NCBI GenBank assembly: GCA_963787485.1
Contig: CAWBDF010000007.1
Coordinates: 434,001 to 498,000 of the forward strand
DNA length: 64,000 nucleotides
DNA from: Bog-473 sp963787485
GTDB taxonomy: Bacteria; Actinomycetota; Acidimicrobiia; Acidimicrobiales; RAAP-2
Direction: 5' to 3'
How positions within the stretch are numbered: the stretch's first letter is position 1; the number at the start of each line of letters is the position of its first letter. Shown piece after piece: positions 1 to 8,285 of this stretch. The notes beneath the pieces were generated by a model. That model saw only the letters and a program-made list of their open reading frames with translations, made no database searches and was not told where the DNA came from. The position numbers were made by a program, and so were the translations under genes.

Positions 1-617
1 TGTTCCTACTCGCTCTGACGGAGGTGGACCTCCAGGTCTACGAGCCAGCGCTCGACGTGGTTGCTCTCCGCACCGTCGGCCACGTCATTCGCTGGGCCCG
101 CACCCAGGTATTCACCGAATGTCAGTTCGAAGACGCAGGCCGCCCGGGGCGCCTGATCGGCTACGGCGCCGCCAACTGGTCAGTGATGAGTCCGACCCCC
201 GAGGGTTTCGTCTATACGGATCCGGGCCCAGGCCTTCCCGAAGGTCCCGATACTCCTTCGATGGTGGAGGCGTTCGGACTGCGCGCCGGTCCCGATGGCG
301 GCTTCGTCGTCCCCGAGCTGTCTCCACGGGTTGGGTCCGAGCTGCTCCACCATGGTCCGGTGCTCGCCGCCATTGAGCAGAGCGCGCTCCAAGCTGTGAC
401 CGCATGGTCGACGACCGGGACGCCGGCGCCGGCGCTCTTGTCATGGACCATGCGGATCGTCAAAGCCGGCCGGCATGCCCCGTTCTCGGCCACTGCGGAG
501 GTCCTGGCACGCTCGCCAGAGGTCATTGGCTGCCGCTCTGTGCTGAAGGACGGAAATGACGAGGTGATCGCCGTCGCTCAGCTCAGCTACAGCTGCCCTC
601 GACATACTGGGCCCTGA
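1..617 (+). CDS. Hotdog-fold thioesterase-like protein, 5' truncated by the window edge
   Basis: The frame is open from base 3, so the GTG at 24 is probably internal and the gene begins outside the window. About 204 residues are visible. Two stretches look like the closing strands of a hotdog fold: one early (RWARTQVFTECQFEDAGR) and one at the end (VIGCRSVLKDGNDEVIAVAQ). That suggests a double-hotdog acyl-CoA thioesterase or dehydratase of the PaaI/4HBT superfamily. No catalytic residue can be assigned without the N-terminus. It ends with TGA at 615-617, and a decayed acyl-CoA dehydrogenase tail continues in the same frame just after the stop. A role in acyl-CoA metabolism would fit the neighbours, but the family call rests on pattern only. 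Confidence 0.5.
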   Translation, partial: FLLALTEVDLQVYEPALDVVALRTVGHVIRWARTQVFTECQFEDAGRPGRLIGYGAANWSVMSPTPEGFVYTDPGPGLPEGPDTPSMVEAFGLRAGPDGGFVVPELSPRVGSELLHHGPVLAAIEQSALQAVTAWSTTGTPAPALLSWTMRIVKAGRHAPFSATAEVLARSPEVIGCRSVLKDGNDEVIAVAQLSYSCPRHTGP

Positions 618-620
618 AGG

Positions 621-777
621 GTGCTCTCCGCCGACAGCTCCATGGCCCTCCAGGGCGGGCTCTTCGAGCGGGAATTCAGGCAGTCCCTCGTGATAACGAT
701 CCATGGTGGCAGCAGCGAAATCATGCGGAACCTGATCGCCCAAAGGTTTCTCGGACTGCCGAAGAACCGCCAAAGAG
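621..777 (+). pseudogene. Acyl-CoA dehydrogenase C-terminal remnant
   Basis: About 50 codons read as the extreme C-terminus of an acyl-CoA dehydrogenase. The diagnostic stretch is GGSSEIMRNLIAQRFLGLPK, which matches the family's closing GG(T/S)SEIQRNIIAE..LGLPR signature. Nothing of the FAD or substrate domains precedes it, because the upstream frame belongs to the hotdog gene and ends in TGA at 615-617. Downstream the frame runs on into antisense sequence of the VOC gene, which ends at 778. I read it as the scar of a deletion or rearrangement that removed the first nine tenths of the gene. Calling the start at 621 is arbitrary. Confidence 0.75.
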
Positions 778-1173
778 CTAGTCCAGACTTGTCGACTCCG
801 ACTCCGGGTCCCCAGAAGGCCGGGGAGCGCGAGCACGTAGCTCCCATCTGTTCCCGGCCGGGTCTCGGCAGAGAAACACTCGCAGGCTGCGGCCCTCGTT
901 GGTGCGATAGTCACACCCCGCATCGGACAAGCGGGCCTCGATGCCTTGGTCTACCTCAACGGCAGTGTGGGCCATCGCTGCCGGCTGGTGGGACGGATCC
1001 ACGCTGAGATGGACCTGGCTGCCGTCGTCTGCTCCATACCACAGAGCGCGATCGGCGAAAGCCGCCGGAGGGTCGAGCTTCCGGTACCCGAGAACGTCAA
1101 CCAGGAACGCTTCCTCCGCTTGCTCGAGCTGCGGTGGTACCGCCAGGTTGACATGGTGAAATCGGATCGCCAT
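778..1173 (-). CDS. VOC (glyoxalase/bleomycin resistance) family protein
   Basis: This 131-residue protein has the layout of a single-chain vicinal-oxygen-chelate protein. It opens with FHHVNLAV (first beta strand with the metal-ligand His), has a central HTAVEV strand (second half, with the second His), and ends with DPAGNRWELRA, where the Glu of WEL is the usual last metal ligand. Members are glyoxalases, epimerases, dioxygenases or resistance proteins, and the sequence does not say which. Its start lies 2 bases after the SDR stop, so the two genes form a minus-strand operon. The last 15 residues are acidic and Ser-rich and look like an unstructured tail reaching into the acyl-CoA dehydrogenase remnant. 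Confidence 0.75.
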   Translation of the reverse strand: MAIRFHHVNLAVPPQLEQAEEAFLVDVLGYRKLDPPAAFADRALWYGADDGSQVHLSVDPSHQPAAMAHTAVEVDQGIEARLSDAGCDYRTNEGRSLRVFLCRDPAGNRWELRARAPRPSGDPESESTSLD

Positions 1174-1175
1174 GC

Positions 1176-2006
1176 CTAATCCTCCTCCCGGGTGATTCCG
1201 GCCGCGACGTTGGCCATCATGGCCTTCACCGCCTCGTTACGTGAAAGGGACCGGAGCGCCAGTGCACCCTGTCGTACCGGTTCCCCAGCGAACCATGTGG
1301 GGCCGTTTGCGAGGTTGGCAATCGCTTCCTCCGCCACCTGCGAGGAGGAGACGATCCGAGGGATCGGCCGAGGATCGTCCATATCGGCAAGAACACCGCG
1401 CTCGACCAGGAGCCGTCGCAGAGACGGTGTGTCCGTTGCTCCAAGGATCAGGGCAAGCACGTCAACGCCCTTTTCATGGAGTTCCGTCCACAGACCCTCT
1501 GCCATCACCGTGTCGTAGGCCTTCGTTCCCCCATAAATGACGGCGTTGGGACCTCCAGCTTCACCGGATGCGGACGACACAATGATGATGCCTCCTCGTC
1601 CTCGCTGCACCATTGCAGCGCCAAAATGATGGCACAGAACGGTCGGAACAACGCAGTTCCGGTCAATCATCGCCACGCTCGTGTCGATCGGTGTTTCGAG
1701 GAATGGCTTATACAAGGTATCGGCACCGGCGTTGTACACGAACAGGCCCACCTCAAGCCCACGTGTCGCCGCCTTCACCGCGGTGACACCGTCGGCCTCA
1801 GTCAGGTCCACCGAAACGGCGAGCATCTGTGTTCCCGTGTCAGCCCTAATGCTGTCGGCCGCCTCTTGGAGGATTGCGGTACGCCGAGCCAGCATGACGA
1901 CGTTGACTCCTCGATGAGCGAGCTGACGGGCGAATTCCAACCCCACTCCGTCAGACGCTCCTGCAACGACTGACCATGGCCCGTAGCGCTCTGCGAAATC
2001 CGTCAT
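1176..2006 (-). CDS. Short-chain dehydrogenase/reductase
   Basis: The start is the ATG at 2006, preceded by GGGAGG in a purine-rich run. The frame is open further upstream but without SDR sequence. The Rossmann motif is GASDGVG near residue 15 rather than TGxxxGxG, as seen in SDRs related to 17-beta-HSD/ketoreductases. NAG appears as YNAGAD. The catalytic Ser is in SSASGEAGG, followed by YGGTK (Tyr-x3-Lys). Length (276 residues) is normal for the family, and cofactor preference and substrate are not determinable. It is the first gene of a two-gene operon with the VOC protein. Confidence 0.8.
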   Translation of the reverse strand: MTDFAERYGPWSVVAGASDGVGLEFARQLAHRGVNVVMLARRTAILQEAADSIRADTGTQMLAVSVDLTEADGVTAVKAATRGLEVGLFVYNAGADTLYKPFLETPIDTSVAMIDRNCVVPTVLCHHFGAAMVQRGRGGIIIVSSASGEAGGPNAVIYGGTKAYDTVMAEGLWTELHEKGVDVLALILGATDTPSLRRLLVERGVLADMDDPRPIPRIVSSSQVAEEAIANLANGPTWFAGEPVRQGALALRSLSRNEAVKAMMANVAAGITREED

Positions 2007-2542
2007 TCGACTCCCTCCCCGGCCAAGGCGATGGCCTGCCTCGGTCGATACTGGGCCAAGGACGGCCGCCACCAGCCCGGGGTGGTCGACTACCCTGACA
2101 GTTCACGGTAGTCGGTCGCTTGATCTGTGACCTTATGTGGATGACGTTTCACGGTGGGACGGTCGGTGTCGTCTCGGTTGACCCGATCCGACGGGACAAA
2201 GGAACGCGCTGCCTCCGTTCGGTGATCTCGCCGACCCTGACTCACACAACCCGGTCCGGTCAGTGTCAGCCTCCGGCCCTCACGGATCAGACGACGGGCT
2301 GGCCTCCTCGGGACTGGATGACGGGTTCGGAACCCCGCCAGATCGAAACGGGGCGATCGTGTGACGGGTCCAAGTTCGGGTACCCCTGTCACCATCGGCC
2401 GGACCCGGCGTTTCTTACTCGAACCCCCCGGGGAAGCAGGGGATACAGGGGGGGACGACTCAGGAATAGCCGCTCGGCTACTATAGTGAAGGTAGTTGGG
2501 CCCGCGGGTTGAACCGGCCGGCCCCGAACTCAGGAGGATTTC
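2007..2542. other. Intergenic region between divergent genes
   Basis: About 535 bases separate the SDR (minus) from the hydrolase (plus). Open frames here have no recognisable protein sequence and unstable base composition, so I take the region as non-coding. The part next to the hydrolase holds TACTATAGT at 2479-2487, a plausible -10 element for a plus-strand promoter, but no convincing -35 lies 16-18 bases upstream. A perfect Shine-Dalgarno AGGAGG precedes the hydrolase ATG. A C/G-rich run around 2427-2456 may mark the other promoter. Confidence 0.4.
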
Positions 2543-3940
2543 ATGGGCGAACGAGTGATCATCGTCTCGTGTGATTCGCATGCAGGGGTTCCCAAGGAGC
2601 TGTGGCCGGAGTACCTGCCCAAGCGGTTCCACGGGTTGCTCGATCAGCTCCATCGGGACTGCGACGAGATCTACCCCCGCGCCATCTATTGCATCGGCGC
2701 CAAGGTCGGTGGTGGCGAGGAAGCAAACGCCGAACATCAAGAGGCGCAGCGCGACGACTGGCACGGTCTGTACGACCCGGTACTACGCCTTGCGGACATG
2801 GATCGCGAGGGCATTGCTGCTGAGCTCATCTACCTCGGCGACTCTCGCCTTGGCGACATGTTCCACAACGTGACCGGGCGCGACTACGGCCTTGACGCGT
2901 GGGAGGCAGGAGCCAAGGGTTGGAACCGCTATTGCGCGGACGCGTTTGGCTTCGCACCCGACCGCCTCTTGATCACCGGCGCGATCGGACCCTGCGTGGA
3001 CATGGAGGCGCAGCTTGCCGAGCTCGACTGGATGGCCGACCACAACTTCGTGGGTGTGTACGGTCCGGGCTATCTCAAGCACGACGGGATGCCGCCACTT
3101 TCCGACGGGTGCTGGGATCCGTTCTGGGCCAAGTGCGCCGAGCGCAACCTCACCATGGTCGTGCACGCAGGCTACGGCACGATGGTGGGTACGGCCTTTC
3201 CCCAAATCGAGAAGATGTTCGACGATGTGGTGGCCGCAGCAGGAACCGACGATCTCGATGCAATGCTTAGGCACGCGGACGCCATCTCGGACGAGTCAAT
3301 GCAGTTCTTTTACGACTTCGTCAACAAGAATCTCGACTCGCGCCAGCCCATGTGGCAAATGATGCTCGGTGGGGTGTTCGACCGGCATCCCGATCTGAAG
3401 CTCGAGCTCACCGAAATCCGCGTCGATTGGATCCCGGCCACGCTTGCCCATCTCGACGAGATCTGGGAGCGCAACCGCGATCAGATCCCCGCCACGCGTC
3501 GACCGAGCGAGTACTGGAAGACCAACTGCCTGGCCGGTGCGTCGTTCATCCACAAGGTGGAGGTCGAACGGCGCCATGAGTTAGGCGTTGAGACGATTCT
3601 CTTCGGCCGCGACTACCCCCACCAGGAATCCACGTGGCCGCAGACCAAGGACTTCCTCCGGGCGGCGTTCGCCGGAGTGCCCGAGGACGAGGTGCGCGCC
3701 ATGCTCGGTGAGAACGGCATCCGCTTCTTCGAACTCGACCGTGATCGACTGGCCGCGATCGCCAAGAGAATCGGCCCGAACATCGAGGAGATCACTGGCG
3801 AGGGCGATGTGTCTCAGGAGCTCATCGAAAGCTTCGCAGCGCGCAGCGGCTACCTCAAGCCCTACGAAGGTGACGAGAGGATCTCGGCAATCGACAAGGT
3901 GCTCGGGGACGACCTCGCCACCATCGGCGGGACTTTGTGA
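2543..3940 (+). CDS. Amidohydrolase-superfamily (Amidohydro_2/ACMSD-like) metal-dependent hydrolase
   Basis: The ATG has a perfect AGGAGG 7 bases upstream. The 465-residue protein has the TIM-barrel ligand pattern of the ACMSD/gamma-resorcylate decarboxylase branch: SCDSHAG at residues 9-15 (D-x-H on strand 1), VVHAGYG near 207 (strand 5 His) and FGRDYPHQ near 355 (strand 8 Asp). Family members decarboxylate or hydrolyse aromatic or cyclic acids using one divalent metal. Four more amidohydrolase-superfamily genes lie at 52.8-64 kb. At 465 residues it is longer than ACMSD (about 335), with extra helices in the middle and a C-terminal tail of about 80 residues. The substrate is unknown. Confidence 0.85.
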   Translation: MGERVIIVSCDSHAGVPKELWPEYLPKRFHGLLDQLHRDCDEIYPRAIYCIGAKVGGGEEANAEHQEAQRDDWHGLYDPVLRLADMDREGIAAELIYLGDSRLGDMFHNVTGRDYGLDAWEAGAKGWNRYCADAFGFAPDRLLITGAIGPCVDMEAQLAELDWMADHNFVGVYGPGYLKHDGMPPLSDGCWDPFWAKCAERNLTMVVHAGYGTMVGTAFPQIEKMFDDVVAAAGTDDLDAMLRHADAISDESMQFFYDFVNKNLDSRQPMWQMMLGGVFDRHPDLKLELTEIRVDWIPATLAHLDEIWERNRDQIPATRRPSEYWKTNCLAGASFIHKVEVERRHELGVETILFGRDYPHQESTWPQTKDFLRAAFAGVPEDEVRAMLGENGIRFFELDRDRLAAIAKRIGPNIEEITGEGDVSQELIESFAARSGYLKPYEGDERISAIDKVLGDDLATIGGTL

Positions 3941-4033
3941 CCGCCGGTGATCCGTACGGAAAAGCCTGAGCCCGCTAAGGGTTTCGGGATCTGCAGGAGT
4001 TGCCCGGTCGAACTGTGACAGAGCCGCGGGCCA

Positions 4034-4054
4034 GCGACACCCCTGTGGCGTCGC
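4034..4054. terminator. Candidate hairpin between convergent genes
   Basis: GCGAC-A-CC pairs with GG-C-GTCGC around a CCTGT loop, with one A-C mismatch. It lies between the convergent hydrolase (ends 3940) and SRPBCC gene (ends 4086). No T-tract follows, as is common in high-GC actinobacteria. Confidence 0.35.
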
Positions 4055-4085
4055 GGAACCGACTTTGACGCCCAGAACGACAAGA

Positions 4086-4562
4086 TTATAGGCCCCTTCT
4101 GACCGTTCGCTCCAAGATCCCGAGCGTGGCGCGCAGGAACACTTCCGGCACGATCGGGAAGCGCTCCTTTAGGTCGCCAGTTATCTTCGACCAGTCGTAG
4201 TAGGACGTCACATCGGTGACCCCGTCCTCACGGGCCTCCAGGCGGTACCCATAGAAATGCCGAACCGGGACATCGGGCCCGAGGTCCCAGGCGATCTCCT
4301 TGTCGCGTTCGTAGACGATGATGTGCACGGTCACGTCGTACTTGCCCATCGGGACGTCATTGAGCGACTCGCGGTCCATGTGGATCACGAACGTGTCGTC
4401 CACCTTCTGCGCCGGATCGCCCGTGAAATCCTGCAACATCCCCGTGGCGTCGATCGCCACATGGCCCGCCGGACTGCGCACGATATCGAAGATGGCGGAC
4501 GGCGGCGCCGGGATCGGCCGGGTCACCTCAATACGCTCGGATAGGACGACGGTATCGGGCAT
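4086..4562 (-). CDS. SRPBCC (START/Bet v1-like) family protein
   Basis: The protein has 158 residues and opens with RIEVTRPIPAPPSAIFDIVR, the typical first strand and helix of polyketide-cyclase/dehydrase-type SRPBCC proteins. The sequence ends in a long amphipathic helix (PEVFLRATLGILERTVRR), as expected for this helix-grip fold. Such proteins bind hydrophobic ligands in a central cavity, and some are cyclases or aromatase-like enzymes. It stands alone between a convergent hydrolase and mobA, so context only weakly suggests a role in hydrophobic substrate metabolism. Confidence 0.75.
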   Translation of the reverse strand: MPDTVVLSERIEVTRPIPAPPSAIFDIVRSPAGHVAIDATGMLQDFTGDPAQKVDDTFVIHMDRESLNDVPMGKYDVTVHIIVYERDKEIAWDLGPDVPVRHFYGYRLEAREDGVTDVTSYYDWSKITGDLKERFPIVPEVFLRATLGILERTVRRGL

Positions 4563-4718
4563 GTGGCACTCCTTTGGAGGTGAGAGGCCTCGCCGCCACC
4601 TTCGTCATGTTCGGTCCCACGAGCATCGCGCACGGACCCCGCGGCCCGCGCCCCTACCCGCGAGCTGGTGCTCAGTCTCCCGGGCAGAAGGGCGACAAGC
4701 ATCTTTGAAACGGGATCA

Positions 4719-5351
4719 TCAGTCGTCCTCCTTCGGGAAAGCCCGGCGCAGTCCGAGGAATTCGAGATCCTCGCGTGTGTCAACGTCCGCGAACGTGGTC
4801 GGAGTCGCCACCTCAGACCAGAGGCCCTCGTCCACGAAGGCGATCGTGTCGTCGTCGAGAAGCGACCGCATCGAGCGCTCACCGGCGTTGACTCTGGAGG
4901 CGATCGAATCGAGCTGGGTACTCGACCAGCGCGCACAGAGAGGCTGCGCGATTCCACTCACCACGGGCACGACTGAAGTCTCCCCGGGCCAGCGCGCCAA
5001 GAAGGTCAAGAGCAGTGGAGAAACGCTTGGCAAGTCGCAGGCGAGCACCAGCGTCGGGCCAGTATGGCCCGAGCATCGAAGCTCATGATGTCCGGCGCCG
5101 ATCGCGACGAGTGGGCCGCACCCGGGTGGGTTCTCGGTGACCGCGCGCAGCCCCGAACGACCCGGCCCGACCTCGATCAGCGGGAAGACCACCATGGCCA
5201 TCACCCTTGCGACATGGCTCGCGAGCGGTTCTCCACGGACGACGAGGGACGCCTTGTCGAACCCCAATCGCCTGGAGGACCCACCGGTGAGGAGCATCCC
5301 TGCCACACCTCCGACGACGCCACCTTCTTGCCTCAGGTCGTTCGTCTCCAT
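4719..5351 (-). CDS. mobA: Molybdenum cofactor guanylyltransferase (MobA-like)
   Basis: The nucleotidyltransferase signature is clear: GMLLTGGSSRRLGFDKASL near the N-terminus (L-x-GG-x-S-x-R-x-G-x-DK) and LACDLPSVSPLLL in the middle (the metal-binding Asp). MobA adds GMP to molybdopterin to make the bis-MGD cofactor. The sequence could also fit MocA-type cytidylyltransferases, but a bis-MGD-type oxidoreductase gene 560 bases downstream on the same strand favours MobA. I place the start at the ATG at 5351, with AGGAG about 14 bases upstream. The frame is open 18 codons further, but that stretch crosses the plus-strand promoter of the divergent CBS gene. Length (about 210 residues) is normal. 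Confidence 0.75.
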   Translation of the reverse strand: METNDLRQEGGVVGGVAGMLLTGGSSRRLGFDKASLVVRGEPLASHVARVMAMVVFPLIEVGPGRSGLRAVTENPPGCGPLVAIGAGHHELRCSGHTGPTLVLACDLPSVSPLLLTFLARWPGETSVVPVVSGIAQPLCARWSSTQLDSIASRVNAGERSMRSLLDDDTIAFVDEGLWSEVATPTTFADVDTREDLEFLGLRRAFPKEDD

Positions 5352-5374
5352 GATTGCACAGGGCTCCTGCTTAC

Positions 5375-5403
5375 TTGACAGCTCATTCCTCGGGGCATAC
5401 AAC
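5375..5403 (+). promoter_or_regulatory. Predicted sigma-A type promoter for the CBS-domain gene
   Basis: A consensus TTGACA (5375-5380) is followed after exactly 17 bases by TACAAC (5398-5403). It points toward the CBS-domain gene starting at 5461, giving a leader of about 50 bases. It sits in the divergent gap with mobA. Confidence 0.5.
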
Positions 5404-5460
5404 AACCACGTGCGCCCTTACAATTCAATCCACGTGCACCCCTCCAATTAGAGCAAACCG

Positions 5461-6036
5461 ATGACCCCAGCGTGTACGTCTGAAGGCCGCGTGGCAAACG
5501 CAATGGTCACCGCTCCGACGACGCACCGTTCCGAATCAAAGCTTGAAGACATCCGGTCCTTCTTCGAAGATGACCACGTTCACATGGCTCTTGTTGTGGC
5601 GGCTGATGGGCGGCTTCTTACGACTATTGAAAGATCTGATCTCGGTGACGCGAAATTGAAGTCCGCACCAGTGAAGGAACTCGGCACGCTCGTAGGTCGT
5701 ACGGTGGGGCCGTCTGAGGTGCTCGATATCGTGACCGCCGCCCTGTTGCGGGAAGGGCGACGTCGACTAGCCGTAATTGATGAAGCTGGGCGACTGCTCG
5801 GTTTGCTGTGTCTCAAGCGGAACGGAACCGGTTACTGTTCGGATGAATCCATCCGTGAGCGGGCAAGTGATCGGAGGTCTTCGGAGGACGACCCCGGCCG
5901 CTCGCCGTCAATCACCTGCGCGGCTGGTAGCGAAGGCGCGGATGCTGACCGGAATGTCGCTCATGCGCGCCTGTCCAGAGAACGGGTCGTGATCGGCGTC
6001 GACGTCAACGAGCCGCGCGGTGTTCCCTCCCACTGA
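5461..6036 (+). CDS. CBS-domain protein
   Basis: Residues about 25-120 form one CBS pair (Bateman module). The first half contains FFEDDHVHMALVVAADGRLL followed by TTIERSDL. The second contains the RRRLAVIDEAGRLLGLLCL strand pattern. Such modules bind adenosyl ligands and regulate partner proteins. The remaining 70 residues are hydrophilic and overlap the 3' end of the minus-strand oxidoreductase by 129 bases, so the true functional protein is probably the first 125 or so residues. The start is uncertain: ATG 5461 has no good ribosome site, and ATG 5503 is an alternative. Its position between mobA and a molybdoenzyme suggests, without proof, a regulatory role in the same process. Confidence 0.65.
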   Translation: MTPACTSEGRVANAMVTAPTTHRSESKLEDIRSFFEDDHVHMALVVAADGRLLTTIERSDLGDAKLKSAPVKELGTLVGRTVGPSEVLDIVTAALLREGRRRLAVIDEAGRLLGLLCLKRNGTGYCSDESIRERASDRRSSEDDPGRSPSITCAAGSEGADADRNVAHARLSRERVVIGVDVNEPRGVPSH

Positions 6037-8064
6037 GGGATCGACCTCCTCGATCTCGGGAAGATCACCGAAGCAGTGCGACATGGAGACCACACCTCGG
6101 CGGAGCGCCGCGTCGGGCTCCACGACGCCGTGAAGGCGCCCGCGGCGAGACTCGATCTCCACGACGTCGCCGGCGGCGACACCCAGCTCGGCCATGTCGT
6201 CGGGATGCAGGAACGCGGGGTTGTGCGACGGCCGGTTCACTGCGTACCCGCGGAGCATCGAGTTTTGCACGTGGAGCAGGCGTCGCGCTATCAGCCGGTA
6301 GGGCCGCTCGGGATCGGCGCGCGCCTCGGGATCGGATGCGGCGTGAAGGATCAGTTGCTCCATCATCGGCGCGCTGCCCAGTTCTAGGCGACCGTCGGCG
6401 TCGGGATCGTGCGGCGCGACCCTGATCGACTGGTCCACGAAGAGCGCGCCGTGCGGATGCCGCTTCACTTCGTCGAGCGGGACGCGGGCGTTGCGCACGA
6501 GGGCAGCGAGCACTTCGTCGCTCGACGGCAACGACGCGCCGTCGAGTTCCATCCGGCTGAGGCGCAAAGTACGACCCATCGCGGTAGCGAGCCGAGCGAG
6601 GAACTGCCACTCCTCGAGCGCGTCCGAACCAGCCGGGGGTTCGACGACCGCGGGCGCGTACTGCGCGTGCGAATCGGCGTAGCCCTGGCAGGCGAGGTCA
6701 CCGATGAAGTCCTGGAGGTTGGTGTAGGCCGGGGCCTCGAGCACGAGCTTCGGGGGAATGAGGTAGTCGGCCATTTTCGCGGTGGCGGTCACGAACGGGT
6801 CGACGACCACGAGGAGGTCGAGCGAACGCAACGCCTCGATCGTCCGCTCCTGGTCGGGCCACGCGGCGACGGGGTTGCCCCCGACGCAGAGCATCGCCCT
6901 AATCCGACCATCACCGTCGAGCAACATCTCGTCGACAACGTCCATGAGCTGGATCGGTGCCGGCGCCCGCGTGCGGCCCGGCACTCGGAGTTCGGGACCG
7001 GGCGTCTCGACAACGTTGGGTGATACGGCCTGCGCTTTGTACTCGCGGGGGCGAATCAACGCCGGCGCGTTGCGGACCACCTCCCCCTCACGCAGCCAGT
7101 GCCCACACACCGTGTCGAGGCACAAGACGAGGTACTCGACGAGAGTCGCGTACCCCGACATGTTCGGCCCCGTCCCCGCGCCCACGAACCCCCGTTTCGC
7201 CCGGCCGAAAATGCGCGCCGCTGCCACGAGATCGTTGCGATCCAGGTCGGCACGGCCGGCGACAACGTCGGGAGTGAACGGCGCGACCGCGGACCTCAGG
7301 GCCTCGACGCCGGAGGTGTTGGTAGCGACGAACTCGGAGTCCTCGAGCTCCTCGCCAAGGATCACGTGGAGCAGCCCCGCGATCACCGTGACGTCCTCGC
7401 CCGGCTTCGCCTGCAGGTGGATGTCGGCGTGGTGCGCAGTCTCCGTGCGACGCGGGTCAACGACGATGAGCTTCATCCCCGCAGCCTTGCGCTCGCGCAA
7501 CCAGGTGAGCGGCGAACTCGACGCGAAGCCCAGATGGCTCACGAGTGGATTGAGGCCGATGAGCAGCCCAACCTCGGGCTCGTCGAAGCGCTGCTTCGGC
7601 GCCATCCATGTGCCGTGCAGGTTGGCCGCGACCTCCTTGCCGGCCTGGTCGATCGTCGCCGCCGACAGTGGTGGCCACGGGGAGCCGATGGCGTCGAGGA
7701 ACGAGGTGATGGCCGAGAACATCAACGGATGGGCCTGCACCGCGGTGGCCGCGTAGGCGACGACGCTTCGCGGGCCATGCGCGTCGACGAGGTCGCTGAG
7801 ACGCGCCGCAATCTCCGAGATCGCGTCGTCGAGTGTGATCCGCTCGAATGTGCCACTCGTGCGACGTCGGAGCGCGTGCAGCACGCGTGCGGGGTCGTTG
7901 TGCATCTGCGGCATCGCACGACCCTTCGGGCACAGGTACCCCTGGTACACGGGATTCTCCGCGTCTCCGCGGACGCGCACAGGACGCCCGTCTTCGATAT
8001 CGACCAGGACGGCGCACCCGTGGTGGCAGACCCGGCAGATCTGTGGACGCGTGATGGTTGTCAT
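5908..8064 (-). CDS. Molybdopterin (bis-MGD) oxidoreductase, formate dehydrogenase/nitrate reductase superfamily
   Basis: The N-terminus carries a [4Fe-4S] motif, Cys10-x2-Cys13-x3-Cys17-x27-Cys45 (CRVCHHGC ... YLCPKG). It is followed by the three-part molybdopterin oxidoreductase fold and a C-terminal dinucleotide-binding domain (from about residue 590, with NRPSHNPAFLHP and a later V..ESRRG turn). At 718 residues it fits a single-subunit cytoplasmic enzyme, and there is no twin-arginine signal. The residue that would be the Mo ligand region reads FASSSPLTWL, with no Cys or SeCys, so Ser or a non-protein ligand is likely. The reaction cannot be assigned. mobA on the same strand supplies the cofactor step, and the 3' end overlaps the CBS gene. 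Confidence 0.85.
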   Translation of the reverse strand: MTTITRPQICRVCHHGCAVLVDIEDGRPVRVRGDAENPVYQGYLCPKGRAMPQMHNDPARVLHALRRRTSGTFERITLDDAISEIAARLSDLVDAHGPRSVVAYAATAVQAHPLMFSAITSFLDAIGSPWPPLSAATIDQAGKEVAANLHGTWMAPKQRFDEPEVGLLIGLNPLVSHLGFASSSPLTWLRERKAAGMKLIVVDPRRTETAHHADIHLQAKPGEDVTVIAGLLHVILGEELEDSEFVATNTSGVEALRSAVAPFTPDVVAGRADLDRNDLVAAARIFGRAKRGFVGAGTGPNMSGYATLVEYLVLCLDTVCGHWLREGEVVRNAPALIRPREYKAQAVSPNVVETPGPELRVPGRTRAPAPIQLMDVVDEMLLDGDGRIRAMLCVGGNPVAAWPDQERTIEALRSLDLLVVVDPFVTATAKMADYLIPPKLVLEAPAYTNLQDFIGDLACQGYADSHAQYAPAVVEPPAGSDALEEWQFLARLATAMGRTLRLSRMELDGASLPSSDEVLAALVRNARVPLDEVKRHPHGALFVDQSIRVAPHDPDADGRLELGSAPMMEQLILHAASDPEARADPERPYRLIARRLLHVQNSMLRGYAVNRPSHNPAFLHPDDMAELGVAAGDVVEIESRRGRLHGVVEPDAALRRGVVSMSHCFGDLPEIEEVDPSVGGNTARLVDVDADHDPFSGQARMSDIPVSIRAFATSRAGD

Positions 8065-8285
8065 GCCTCAGGTCACGGCCAGGTCCGACTCGAAGTGCTG
8101 GCCGGTGCCGACGAACTCGCCGCCGTTGCGCTTCCGCTTCGTTCCACGCACCGACGGACACGGTAGTCCCTTTGTCACTGTGGTTCCGTCCGGGGCGATG
8201 GCGTTCGGTTCTGGGCAGCACAAGGGCCGACCCTCTCGGATGGGCCCCGACCTGCGATCTCTTTGGTGGAGGTGGGCGTACTCGT

